Shown here in pieces: positions 1-11,800 of a stretch of DNA of 64,000 nt. The notes beneath the pieces are model-generated. The model was not told the origin of the DNA. It was given only the letters and a program-made list of their open reading frames with translations, and ran no database searches. The stretch is from Niebla homalea (taxonomy: Eukaryota > Ascomycota > Lecanoromycetes > Lecanorales > Ramalinaceae): contig JAHGAU010000029.1 in NCBI GenBank assembly GCA_019925105.1, forward strand, positions 744,001 to 808,000, read 5' to 3'. How positions within the stretch are numbered: the stretch's first letter is position 1; every line of letters begins with the position of its first letter. The translations under genes and the position numbers were made by a program.

Positions 1-1520
1 CATCGACGCTGCTCCGCGGTGTCGCAGATGTTTTCAGGGAGTGTTGCATCAATTGTTGTTGACAATTATCGGGTGGATTGAGCGGGTCCTGGTCGGTCCT
101 GTCTGACACGTTGTTGAGACGATGAATGGTCAAAATGAGAAGGCAGAGGCACTAGAGCAAGATTGAATCGGCATGAAGAGACACATAGTCCGGCATAGTG
201 TAGCTGTTAATCTCCGATACCGCTGAGGCCGGAACAGCAAGAATTCTGATCAAATGTGTTATGATGATTCCGAGATCCCACATTTACCTGCACTTATGGA
301 TAAATTCATGACTGCGCAAGTGATTTGTTTATTCAACAATTTTCTGTATGTTCCATGCCCCAGGGTCGTCGTATTGAAGGAACACAACCTCTCTGAAATT
401 GTTCGGACATTCCATTTCCGCGTTGACGCATGAGTGAAGATCTGAAGAGACTCACAAAGTCGTTGAGGCACGAGCTGTGATGTTATGCAGTCTTAGACAC
501 AGACGCTACGAACTGGAAATTGGTCGGAAAGTTGAAGGACCAGAAAGACGTTATGAGACATTCGATTCAAAGAATGGAAAGATCGGGGTACTACTATCAA
601 CAAACCAAGCCTACCGAGGCCCCTGGATTACATTCTGCAATTGGCCCCATTTACACTTGACCTTGAGTGGATGCCAACGCAATGGTAACAGATTCAGCAC
701 CAGGAGGACGGACCCTGGCGGTCTTGTGAACAGACAATTCTTCAGCAGGAGGAAATGATCCGGGTCGCTGAGCCACCTCGGACAGTACCAAGTGTTTGCG
801 CGACATGATTTCATGCCTTGACGGCCGGAGATATATGAAACACAGTACCTGAGGTGACAGCATTGATGAGCAGTTGACCTTTTGCCGTTCTTTTTGCGGC
901 GGTGCTTCCCTGGTAGCAATGATCCGAATGCGCCTCGTCGAATGGTAGTCCAGACCAATCTTCCGCGGAATGGCGAACCGACAGGTCAACTCTACTGGCA
1001 GTTGCATGTGTGTTTGAGTGGTAGGCATATCTTGAAGAAGGAGAGCGGGAAAGAAGAAGCAAATTGATCGTTGCTGACGGCGAGATATGCATTGCTGATA
1101 CATGTGATGGTGAAATACAAATGAAGAAGGAATTATCCATGTGTACTGCTCCACGGCCCACATCGCCAGCAGCACAGTATAACAGGCTGGTCGGTCACCA
1201 TCGAGGGGGGATTAAGTGGAATAAGTATTAAGATCCGAAAGGGGGCTATGGAGGGCGCACGGTGTGGCATCGGGTGGCATCAGGCGGCAAGGCTTCTGCT
1301 TAATAATTAGGAAAAGTTGGTTGGCCAATCAGATGATCGCCTATGTAGGTAACATCAGAATACACCCGGCTTGGCACAAAGGATTGGCTCTCGATGACTG
1401 CCAAGTGTTCCATCATATTTTTCACCTCCCAACCAGCGGTGCATGCAACAGATACAATCCTTCTCATTCACTTCAGCATTCCAGAAGCCAGCACAGACCG
1501 TGGACCATTGAGACGAAGAT
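1..1520. other. Normal-composition region upstream of HIS5, no gene supported
   Basis: This stretch has mixed base composition unlike the AT-rich block further right. Open frames on both strands (the longest about 174 codons on the minus strand at 651-1175) overlap one another in several frames, have composition I do not recognise as protein, and show no splice structure or family motif. The last 150 bases before the HIS5 start are pyrimidine-rich (for example TCCTTCTCATTCACTTCAG near 1457-1475), which is usual for filamentous-fungal transcription start regions. I found no perfect TGACTCA general-control (Cpc1/Gcn4) site; ATGACTG near 1389-1397 is only a one-base-off candidate. A short unrecognised gene cannot be excluded. 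Confidence 0.5.
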
Positions 1521-3085
1521 ATGGGATCAACCAATGGGGGCTTCAAATCACCGTTCGACATCACAACTTGTGCAAGACCTAATATCCTGAAATTACAGCC
1601 ATATCGATGTGCGAGAGAGTGAGTGGAATCCTTCAAGACCTCTCCCTATCTGCATATCCGTCGAACTAAGGAGCGACCGCCAGCGACTACGAAGATAATG
1701 GGACGAACGTGCTTCTCGACGCAAACGAGCTATGCTTCAATCCAACGGTTCTCGCAAACCTTGGTGTATTACGGTTGAACAGATATCCAGATCCGTAAGT
1801 GGCTGAGCGTCTGAAACTCGAGAATGCATTGATCTTGACCTCGTTCTGACCGACTTTGGAAGACATCAGCTGGAACTGAAAATCCTTTGGAGTTCACTTC
1901 GGAATACTCATGATCATACTGCCAAAACCCTCGGTCCAGAGCACCTTATGGTGGGTTCAGGCAGTGATGAGGTCATTTCTAGCTTGATACTTTGCTTTTG
2001 CAGGCCTGGAAGAGATAATATGCTTATTTGTCCTCCTACGTATGGAATGTACGGGGTGAGCGCCTGCGTCAATGATGTGGGAGTCGTCCATGTGCCCCTC
2101 GACGCATATAATGGTTTCCGGCTGCGCCCTGAAGCCGTCAACGAAGCTCTCTCCTCTAATCCGTCCATAAAGATTGTCTACATCTGCTCCCCTGGCAATC
2201 CTACAGCTGCTTGCATCGCGAAGGAGGACATACGGAGAGTTCTCGAGCACCCAACGTGGAACGGAGTCGTGGTCATCGATGAAGCTTATATCGGTCAGTC
2301 AATTGTGTGAAGCTTCCTGCCAAGCGGTCCAGTGCTTGCGAATTGAAGTACATGGACTCGTAGGGTTAAGCTTGTCTAAGATGTTGGCATGGTGTGACCT
2401 TGCTGACCGACAGCCAGATTTCGCTTTGGATGGTAGCTCGCTGGCCGAATGGGTCCTGGAATTTCGAAATTTAGTTGTTATGCAGACACTTTCAAAAGCA
2501 TGGGGTCTGGCTGGGATCCGCGTAGGCGCTGCCTTCACATCGGCTCCGATCGCCAAGCTCCTGAATAGCCTGAAGGCCCCTTATAATATCTCCACTCCAA
2601 GCAGCGCTCTGGCTTGTGCGGCTCTGCGGCCAGAAAATTCCGCCATCATGAAAGAAAGCCGCCGCAAGATCATGCAGCAACGGGATCGCATCCTACAGGA
2701 ATTACCGAAAATCCCTGGGATCGGTGCTTTCCGGGGAGGAACCGATGCTAACTTCGTTTTGGTCGAGATTCTAGATAAGCCGCGCGATACCGGTGGTAGA
2801 CCTAGTAACGAGGTTGCTTTGGCTCTTCAGAATCTTTTGGCTGAGGGCAAAGGCATTGTAGTTCGCTTCAGAGGCAAAGAATTTGGTTGCAGAGGTAAAA
2901 TTCTCGTTCTGTATTTCTTTATATCTGCATTACTTACTATGAAATATCTAGGTTGTCTTCGAGTAACCGTGGGTACCCCGGACGAGGTCGACAGGCTATT
3001 AGAGGGCATGAAGGCTGTACTTGGTGAGCTTTTGGATCAAGGTGTCGATCGGGTCAAAGACAAGCTAGGAGAAGCTCAGGCATAG
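1521..3085 (+). CDS. HIS5: Histidinol-phosphate aminotransferase, five exons
   Basis: PLP-dependent fold-type I aminotransferase that converts imidazole-acetol phosphate plus glutamate to L-histidinol phosphate in histidine biosynthesis, presumably cytosolic. I place exons at 1521-1618, 1684-1794, 1863-2293, 2418-2894 and 2952-3085. All four introns are GT-AG, and joining them keeps frame and gives 416 residues, the usual fungal size. Seen: N-terminal CARPNILKLQPYRCAR; DDYEDNGTNVLLDANE across intron 1; NRYPDPHQLELK across intron 2; SGSDE (about 101-105); CPPTYGMY; SPGNPT (about 179-184); DEAYID across intron 3 (209-214); the Schiff-base lysine K240 in TLSKAWGLAGIR; and RFRGKEFGC|GCLRVTVGT across intron 4, giving the phosphate/carboxylate arginines. 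The ATG at 1521 is in frame and just upstream of the conserved N-terminus. Two spots differ from the pattern I know for the family: DANELCFNP where DANENAYGP is usual, and NPTA where NPTG is usual. Intron 4 (57 bp) lacks stops, so an unspliced reading is also open. No RIP-type stops are seen. Confidence 0.9.
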
Positions 3086-3939
3086 AGTTCAAATAGAATA
3101 TAGCTTGAGCGAGTATAGAGAATCCATAGAGAAATGATCACTGGGTCTTGTGGTCCTCCCTTTGCTCCGATTATGTATTGTACATAAATATTAGTCGAAG
3201 ATTTCGCCGAGAAAAGAGCTATTCTTACGACTTTCACCCTTCAGTGCGACTGTGAGATTAAAGATCTGAAAGCTTCCTAATTTAGATATGAGATATTTTC
3301 TACGTTGAGGAACATAAATCAACATGTCATCGGATTATTGGGTCTTAGCAGAGGTAAACATGTCGCCCGCTTCGATACCCGTCGTCACCTGTCACTTGTC
3401 AGTCAAGGTTCCGCGCTTGCGGTGCGTCCAGCCCTGATTTGCCAGTCCACGATATCACACTTCGCTCACTTCCAACTATCCAATCCCGTGCAGCAACAAA
3501 ACCCTCGCTCTTCTCCTACGATACCCTTCGCTCTGTTACCCATCCTTCGACTCGGCGTCCCTCCGCTTTCATGATGCTATACCTTGTATCCCTTACTTCG
3601 TTCAACAACATTCTCTATCCCGATAACGACTTCCAAACATCAATACGAAATCCGAAGACGTCACGCTGGTCGAGTGGTGCCCCATTTCAGATCTCTCTCG
3701 CATGAACGCCCCGGTGTCCTAGATTTCAGGCATCCTCCCGGGTTCAGGAACCCATGTCTGTAGGCATATGCAGGTAACCGGAGAGAAAGGTCTGGACGCA
3801 AAGGGCGTCGCTCACGACGGCCTTATACTGCCGACTGAAGAAGCTGGTAATTCGAGTCTCTGTGGATGGACGATATAGAGCGGCTTTGGACATTGATTTC
3901 CTGCTCATCTTGGACCGTTTCTCGAGGTGAGAAGCGACG
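3086..3939. promoter_or_regulatory. HIS5 3' flank and upstream region of the J-domain gene
   Basis: The sequence after the HIS5 TAG is AT-richer and probably contains its 3' UTR. From about 3440 to 3700 the plus strand becomes strongly CT-rich (runs such as CCCTCGCTCTTCTCCTACG), as is common in promoters of filamentous ascomycetes just before the coding start at 3940. The open frames here (3305-3574 and 3439-3705) are short, overlapping and unrecognised, so I treat them as chance. The region has no obvious RIP signature and no repeat that I can find elsewhere in the window. Confidence 0.45.
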
Positions 3940-6660
3940 ATGGTGCAAGCAGAGTTTGATCAAGATTATCATGCAGCGCTGGAACTGCCCTCGACGGCAA
4001 CTCCGAATGATATAAAGAAACAATTCAAGAAACTAGGTATGTCGGGCGCAAGTGTTAATCCCCTGCTGATCATTCTGCTATCCGTAGCACTTCAGTACCA
4101 TCCAGATCGAAATCCAGATAAGGACACCACGGCCAAATTCTAGGCCATTTAGGCCGCGAATGAAGTCCTCACAGATCCTCGGCAGAGAGCAAAGTATGAT
4201 GCCCACCGCATAAGGGCGGGGATGCTACAAACCTATACCGAACCTCCCCCGCCTCCACCTCGCGCGAATGCCGCCCCACGATCTCCGAACTCGAATTTCC
4301 CACCTCCTCCGAAGCCGCCACCCTTTACTGCAAAGACGACAAAAGGCCCAACCCCAACCACCGGTAGTCAGAAACTTGCACGCTTCCACATGCCCGATGC
4401 AAGGTCGAGCGCGTATAAGCGAAAGGAATTCGACGATGCAAAGACGAAGACGAGTGACTTCAAAGCTTGGGAACATATGAGGCATGGATCGGGGTCTCTT
4501 CCACGGTCTCGTAAAGACAATACACAGTCTGCAAAGGCCACTTCCGGTACCGCTGAAGGTGGACGCGCTTTCAATGCAGACCGAGATGCAAAAGATCCGA
4601 ACCCACGGAGACCGACTTCACGGCAGACAGATTGGGAGGACAAGCCAGATGCGGGCATGTCAAATCCTCAACGAACGAGCACCATGCGTCCGGTGCCTAA
4701 AGTAAATGGATATGCTCCCACGACTCCAAATGCTGGTGATGAGCCGCAGGCACGATCGGCATACTTCAATGTATCTCGGGCAGACAGGCCGACTTCGTCT
4801 GGCAATCGATCTAACATGCCTCCTCCGCCTCCCCGTGCTCCAACTGCGAAAAAAGCTGACCCTTTGCAAGCTTTCAAAGAACAGATGGGGAATGCTGGGA
4901 CATTTGGGGGTACCAAACGTCATACCCCTTACTCTACTGTTCATGGCGAGAAGACGGACCTCAAGATTCCTGAGTTACATCGATTCTTAACCACAAACAC
5001 GCCTCGAGAAAGCAATTCACGCACCGGCTTCTACGATAACGAGCCTTTGAGCTCCAAAAATCACCATGCCCGCGCTGCATTTGCAACCACTCCGCGCGCT
5101 TATGGGGCTGCACGGCAGAGGGGATTTGACTCTTTGTCAACGACGTCCTCTGACTTCAGTTCGGACGATGATGATGACGAAGAGGCCAAGGCAGCATATT
5201 TACGTCCCAAGCAGACTCCCAAACCAAGCCGTCCTCGGATGCGAGCTGGTGCTCAGCAGCGCTCGTACTTCAATACGTACGTGAGGGTAGAGGATGCCCA
5301 AGATGAGCCTATGGCCCCAGGGAGTGGCCCACGAAGGCCTTCTGGTATTGAAATCCCGCCGTCTTCGAACACTAACCAAAGTCACCCTGAAGGCTTCCGA
5401 GAGCACCGCGAAAAGCATCGGTCCGAACAGACGCATCAACCTTCGACAATTGCACCCACAGTATCCGCTTATCCTAGAGAGGGAGCCGCGCAGCAGCCTC
5501 CAATGTCCCGTCCACGAAGCTTTGAAGACCAACCCAGGTTTCGACCGCAGAGCTCAGCCACGCAATCTAGAGCGACTCCAATGTACGCAAAGTATTCCCC
5601 AATTTCCTCTCCCCCATCATCTTGAAAGACGTCGACTAGACCATCATCTATCAGATATTCCAGTCACTGGTCATTCTGCACCTTGAGAGGCCCAATGTGG
5701 CTTCAGCAGAGGGCACCCCTTACTGGGCAACACCTTTCCCTATACCACCTAAGTCCTCCACAGCGTGGCATCCTTCAATATTTCACGCATGAGTTTATGG
5801 TTCTCACACACCTAAACCATTGTATGCGTTCGCTAACTTAAGCGTGCAGTAATTTCAGGTGGGGCCAGGGAGGCCTTCCCGAGGCAGCTGTTCCAAAACC
5901 ACCCTTCCGAAGTCGTAGTTCAGACACGATTGACGTACTCTTTTCTCTGTCGGAGAATCCGCCAGAGTTCAAAGCAGGAGGCTTGGGCTCGCCCGTGGGC
6001 GCCAAAGGCACTGCTAAAAGTCCATTTGAGATCCCTGACCAATCTCCCCGAAAGAGTCACCTTCGGTTGCAGCTACCAGTCCAACTGACGCAACGTCTGA
6101 GCCTAAATTTCCGCCACCTCCCCAAGGGCCCGCCTGCTTCTTTCCAAATGACTGGCATTATCGTTTCAATGCTGGAACTTTCCAAGACTTGGCCTCGAGG
6201 TCTCGGGGCCGAAATCCAAGCCAAAAACGAGCGGGCGCGTCTCGCAGATCTTCTTTGAGTAATGGTCGACGGCTTGGGCAAACTAGACGAGCAGATCCAC
6301 AGCCAACCGTCGATGAAGATGGGGATAAGCCACCTGCAGCTACATCGTAGTCGCGGGCGTCGGGGCGAGGATCAAGAAGGCGAAATTTGGTCTATGAAAA
6401 GAGGACCGAGAAGCGAAGAAAGGTTGAGAAACCCATAGTATTTGTCAAACAATTTGAAAGTCCTAGAAAAATGAAAGGGAGGACGAATGATTCGGGAAAA
6501 CCATTGGAGTCCCTGGATCTAATGGACATTTGGAACCTCTTCCTTCCTTTTCATGATGATCGATCACATAGCTCCCAGCGCCATTTCCCGTACTTGCAAT
6601 AATGGCCGTTCGAGGCGGCGCAGGCATCACCAAAGGCACTTAGCTCTGGTGCGAAAGCCG
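3940..6660 (+). pseudogene. Broken J-domain (DnaJ/Hsp40-like) protein gene, 3' end lost at the AT-rich block
   Basis: The N-terminus is a J domain: DYHAALELPSTATPNDIKKQFKKL, a 51-bp GT-AG intron at 4037-4087, then ALQYHPDRNPD with the diagnostic HPD (about residues 37-39) that stimulates Hsp70 ATPase, and later AANEVLTDPRQRAKYD. Between them the frame reads AKF-stop-AI-stop-AANEVL: TAG at 4141-4143 and 4150-4152, where glutamines (CAG) are expected. Downstream 4222-5625 stays open and encodes a Pro/Ser/Arg-rich, low-complexity region with poly-Pro runs and an acidic SSDDDDDEE patch. A TGA at 5623-5625, an apparent frameshift near 5680, a likely intron ending near 5858 (GCTAACT ... TTTCAG), an open stretch from WGQGGLPEAA to about 6050, a second frameshift near 6050, and a TAG at 6348-6350 follow. 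Coding character fades at about 6600-6660. The whole suits a roughly 800-residue fungal J protein of unknown client, now dead. Another functional copy elsewhere is possible. Confidence 0.8.
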
Positions 6661-6709
6661 CCTAAAGCGACGCCGCGGTAGGCTAAAAACAGCTACAATT
6701 TTACCCAGA

Positions 6710-7665
6710 CTTAAATTAAGTGAATAATTTTCTTATTACTTTAAACGCCTTTATAAGCTATAAAAGGTTTACTTTTATAATAATATTCCTTTCTTCTTTA
6801 GTTAATAAACGGATTATTACCGTTTTCACTTTCTTTAACGTTATTATTTTCTCTTTAACCTATATTGTTTCTTTTTCGGTTATTACGTACTTTTTCTTCG
6901 TAAATCTTACCGTTTAAGTTTTCCTTATTTAATAAGCTCCCCTTATCGCTTTTTCGCTTTATACGTTTACTTCTTAATATTTATTTTTATTCCTTATTAA
7001 TACTTTCATTATTACCTTTTAAATTTCCTTTAAATATTTTAACTCCTTTAATTTTACCCTCACTTTTTTATAAAAGTCTTTTATTCTTTATAGTTTTATT
7101 TATAATATCGGTTAAGTTTCTATCGTAATAGTTACTTATTCCGTTATAAGTAGCCCGTTTAAGGCTTTTATTATTTCTTTTCTTATCTTAATTTTATTAC
7201 GCGTTTAACGTATTATTTCTTTTTCTCTTTATCCTTAATTATTTACGAGCTTATTACTTTTACTTTTTCCGTCCCTATTTTATATACCTTTAATGTTATT
7301 AAGTTTATATTTATTTTATATATATTTATCGCCTTTTCCCCCCGCCGTTATTGCCGTTTTAATCTTTTTAACACCTTTTTTACCTATTATTTTTTTATGC
7401 GTTTTACGCGTTCCTTTACGTATATCTTATTAACTATAATTTCCTTATTTAGTTTAACGGCCGTTCATCGCATTATTATTACGTTATTCGTATGATTTCC
7501 CGTTACTTTTATTAATATAAATTACTTACCTATATACTTTACTGTTCTTAATTATTATACCACTTATATTTATCGCAATTAAGGTATTAACCTCGCTGTT
7601 ACTTAAGTTATACGTATACGTATCGTTTTGGACCTTTAGGGTCCCTTTGTTCGTCGCCATCCTCC
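6710..7665 (-). mobile_element. LINE fragment A: 5' end and ORF1 part, abutting the J-domain pseudogene
   Basis: The minus strand begins with GGAGG then ATGGCGACGAAC (start codon at 7660-7658) and continues with GGGACCCTAAAGGTCC, the same start found at 21962, 30503, 50020 and 56238. The body matches the copy at 55310-56243 base for base apart from RIP-type changes, including the stretch TTTAAACGCCTTTATAAG near 6740-6760. Only about 950 bases of the 5' part are present. The 3' half is missing where the fragment meets the pseudogene near 6710, which suggests a deletion or recombination junction rather than a simple insertion, because LINEs usually lose their 5' rather than their 3' end. Confidence 0.75.
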
Positions 7666-8478
7666 AAATATAATTATAATATTTATAATAAAAAGCTTTT
7701 CATTATTATCCGGTATTTAAAGAATTAACGGTTAAAACTGGAAATAATAAAGAAACCTTTCTATATTTTTAGCGATAATTAAACCTTAAAATACTTAATT
7801 AAAAGTTGAAAGCTTATAATACGTGAAGTTAAGTACCTTAATATCTTTTTTAAATTTAATTTTAAGGTTATTTACCGCCCGGGTAAATAAAATAATAAAA
7901 CCGATACCTTTATTTAAATACTTAATTATTAACTATAAAGCGATAACGATAATAAGGTTAAAGATTAATTTTAAACCGTCCTATTTTTTAAACGTTTTAA
8001 AGTTTTAACCTTAAATAAAAGGGAAAAAGTGCCGGTATTAACTTATTTAATCTTTAAAGAATTTAGGCTTTATAAGTAAGTCCCTAAAGTTAATTATATT
8101 AATAAGGACCTAACGGAGTTTAAGAAAGTAATTACGGAGGACGAATTATTTTATTTTAAAGGCGTATTTCTGGTTTATATTAAAGTTTAATCCGATATCC
8201 TTATTAATAAAAGTAAATTATAGATATTATTATTACTTATTATAAAAGTCTTAAAGTATACTTATAATAAATTAATCAGTAATTACCCCGGCCGGGATTA
8301 TACGATTAAATTTACCTCCCAATATTTTTTTTAATTTACTTTATAAAATAATATTATCCGTTATATTTTAAATTATAATGTTTATTTCCGGTTTAAAACC
8401 TTATAATAAAAGCTTATAGGATTATTTTATTAACCAGAAATCCCGAAATAAAAATAAGTTAATTTCTTGGTTACTTTA
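7666..8478 (+). mobile_element. Ty3/Gypsy copy 2, left part: RNase H/integrase N-terminal region
   Basis: From about 8270 the plus strand reads as a decayed integrase zinc-binding (H2C2) region: ISNYPGRDYTIKFTSQYFF followed by a segment in which tyrosines and stops occupy the positions expected for Cys and Trp/Gln, ending in a degraded form of the S-x-D-F start of the catalytic core. The frame stops abruptly at 8478 where the LTR of Gypsy copy 1 begins, and resumes at 16161 on the other side. The left edge touches LINE fragment A at 7665, so gag, protease and reverse transcriptase of this copy are missing. Confidence 0.8.
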
Positions 8479-8837
8479 TGTTAGACTGACTCCGCTGGCG
8501 GCACGCCGGCGGGACTAGTAGAGGTAGGTGTAGAAGACGTAACGTTACGGTCTGGATACTTAAGTATTACTTTAATAAGTAAATTAATAATAAGATTAAT
8601 TTTTAAAGAACTTAGAAAGAATTAAGGTATAGTTTTTACTTAAGGTAAAAATAATAATTACCCCGCTTTACGCCTATTAAATTACGGCTTATAAATAACG
8701 TATACCAAGGCCGTTATTAAGGCCCTTTATTAAGGCCCTTTATTAAGGCTTTTTACCAAGGCTTAACGGCTTACCTTAACGTAGTAATATAGTATACTAC
8801 TATAATACCGGCGTAAAGATAATATTAATTATTAATA
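8479..8837 (-). repeat. 3' LTR of Gypsy copy 1
   Basis: On the plus strand it starts TGTTAGACTGACTCCGCTGG, in which the first 40-50 bases are hardly mutated, and ends in ATTATTAATA, the RIP-decayed form of GCTGCTAACA. It aligns with 15822-16155 and with the reverse complement of 60638-60987. Short tandem motifs of the form TTAAGGCC(C/G)TT (8710-8760) are shared by all three LTRs. In coding orientation the LTR runs TGTTAG...CTAACA, with the normal TG/CA ends. Confidence 0.85.
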
Positions 8838-11800
8838 ATTATCTTCCCCTTTATACGTTAATCTTTAAGGTATAGAAAGATATATTTAAGAAGTTAATAT
8901 AAAGCCGGTTAAGTATAAGGCTTATTAAAAACCTATTATTAAACCCAATAAAAAAAAAGTAAAAGGAAAAAAGTCTTTAAATATATATATAAGTATAATA
9001 ATATTTATTTAATAATAATATAATAAAAATATTTTACGTTAATAAAGAATTAATATAACTTAAAAAGCTTATTAAAAACCCCTTTATAAAACTTAATAAG
9101 AAAAAATAAATAAAAAAAGAATCTTTACAATATTAATTAATAATTACTTAAGGCTTTATTATTAATTTATTACGTTATAATAAAAATAAGCGTTATTATA
9201 AAAACGGTATATAATTATAATAAAACTTTTATTTTATTTTAAATTTTTTCTTTTTTCTCTTTAATAATTTTAATCGCTTTTATAAATATAATATACGGAA
9301 AATCTATATAAGTATTTATAAGTTAATACGTATATAATTATATATTCTTATTATTTATATTATTATTATAATAAATAATATTAACGTTATATAAGTATTT
9401 TATTTACGTTAATAATCCACTTATTTTATTTATTAATATTATATATAAGTTAATCGATCTTAAGTAATATAATTTACGCCGATACGTTATTAACGTAAAT
9501 ATAAATATAATATTAATAATAAATATAATAACGTTTTATTTTATTTACTTTTTATAAAATAAACTATATTACGTATATAACCCGTTACCTTATTTATAAT
9601 ATCGCCGTAAGCAATATTTTTCCCGTTACTTCCCCGTAAGTATTTTTATATTATTATACCGCCGTTATTCTAATATATATATAGTTCCCGGATTAACTAT
9701 AATCCCGGGTAATTTAATAAATATATAAATATCTTTTAATTAATACGCGGTTTATTAAATTATAAACCTGGTACGTACGGAAACATAATAAAATTTTTTA
9801 AGATTTTAAAGTTTTCTGGTTAAATATTAATTAAACGTTAATTATTACCGGTTAAACGGAATATACGTTCCGTTAAATTACTTTAAAAATTAAAAGGGAA
9901 ATATTAATCTTTTAAATTAAAAAAAAGGCGTTTATTACTTACGTTAAAACGGTAAAAAGGGAGGTTATCTGGTTTAAAAAGTAAATAAGTAAATTATAAT
10001 ATAATAATAAAATAATAACGTTAACGTTTAATAGTTAAATCGGCTTAATACGGGAAGTTTAAACCCTTTATAAAAGTTAACTTTATTAAAGAGTTATTCC
10101 TTATTTCTTAATTTTATATTTGGGGTAAAGAAAGTAGACTTTAAGTTTATAATATTTAATAACTTAAGAAATAAAGAAAAAGAGGGAGATACGGACTTTA
10201 ACTTATTTAAAGAAAAGGAAGAAAAGGTTATATTTTCTTTAATAACGTTATCGGAAGGGTCGGCTTTAACTTTTAAGAATTATATTTTAAAATTAAGTTA
10301 AAAAGCTTTTCTGGTAAGTAATATTAAGGAAAGGTTTTTAATTAAAATAAAAAAGAAAACGGAGAAAAAAAGGAAAAGGAGGATAAAGAAAATATAATAT
10401 TTTTATATTTATTTTTAACCTTATTAATTTATTTATAAAAGGAAAAGGCTTATATTAACGTAAAATTATAAATTATTCTTTTATTTTTATACGTTAATAT
10501 TATTAAAATTTAACGTTAAACGTTTAAAGTTAATAACGTTAAACGTTAAACGCTTATAATCTATATATTATTAAAAGTAATATAATAAATAATATTATAA
10601 AAGTTACCGGAACGTTAACGTAACCTTAATAAATATATTTATTAATTTCTTATTATTTTAATAACTTTATTTATTTAATATATTTAATTTAATAATATAT
10701 TAAACGCTTATAATTTAACGTTTACGTTTTTTCGCCTTTAATATTATTATAATTATTATTAAAGTTATTTTTATTAATTATAATATTATAATAAAGATAA
10801 TTATTTTTATAATGCCGGTTTATCCGTATACGTAATATCCGTAATAAATAAAGTTATTAATTAAAGTTTAAACTTTAATAATCTTATAAAAAGATAATAT
10901 ATAAAGGCTAAATAACTATAATATTAATTATATATATAATTATTAACTATATATATAATTTCCGCCGTTATAACGTTATAATTTTATTTATATCTCCTTT
11001 TACTCCGTATTATTTCATTATATTATTTTTATAATTTTTAAGAGTATTTTAAGTCCGTTTTTAGTACTTATTAATTATATTTAAAGTTTTAATTAATTTA
11101 TTTAACTTAATATTAAACGCTTTTTTTACTTTTAACCTTATTAATAATTTCTTTAACTATTTATTCCTTTTTATTATTAATTAATTTAGGTATTTATATT
11201 ATAGTTTCCGCCGTTTAATCGCCGGCGTAAGTATAATAAAACTTTAAAAAAGAAATATAAATAATAGGGTAAATTTAATAAATAATAAAAAGGAATAAAC
11301 GGTACGTTTATATTCTAATTTTATTATTGATTTTAAAGGGTCTTATAAATTAAGGCGTAAGTTTTTTACTTAATTACTTTAATTTAAGGTTTTTAATATT
11401 TAATATTATTAAATTATTAACGTTATATAATTTTAATTTATATTTTTTATTATATATTTTTAAGTTAATTTAATATTATAGCGTTATTAATCCGTTAATA
11501 TTAATCGTATTTTATATAATATTTTAATTTTATTTTTTATTATAAGTATTTCTTTTTTTATAAATTTATTTTTAAGTTTAAAATAAATATTTAAATTATA
11601 ATTATATATTATTATAAAAAGGTTATAACTTAAAGTTAAGTATTTTAAGTTTATATAAGTAAATTTAATTAAAGGGAATAATTTTATTTAATTTATTTAT
11701 TTAAAACTAATAAAGGTCCTTAAATATTATTTAAAACTTTAATTTTAACGCTTTATTTAATTATCCGTTTATAAATAAAAAGCGGTACTTAATTTATACT

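Noticed and set aside
651..1175. 174-codon minus-strand open frame upstream of HIS5
   Set aside because: It overlaps other frames of similar length on both strands, has no recognisable motif and no splice support; chance in GC-balanced DNA.
1264..1590. 108-codon plus-strand frame covering the HIS5 start
   Set aside because: Different frame from HIS5 exon 1; the conserved CARPNIL...PYRCAR sequence reads from the ATG at 1521.
4222..5625. A separate 467-codon gene starting at the ATG at 4222
   Set aside because: The frame is continuous with the J domain before the two TAG codons and 4153-4221 still encodes J-domain residues, so it is the remainder of the same broken gene.
6720..6917. 65-codon plus-strand frame just inside the AT-rich block
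   Set aside because: It is the antisense of LINE ORF1 and has a Phe/Ile/Val-rich composition caused by RIP.
8479..8530. GC-rich TGTTAGACTGACTCCGCTGG stretch as a small gene or tRNA
   Set aside because: It is the unmutated end of an LTR that recurs at 15822 and 60987; no cloverleaf.
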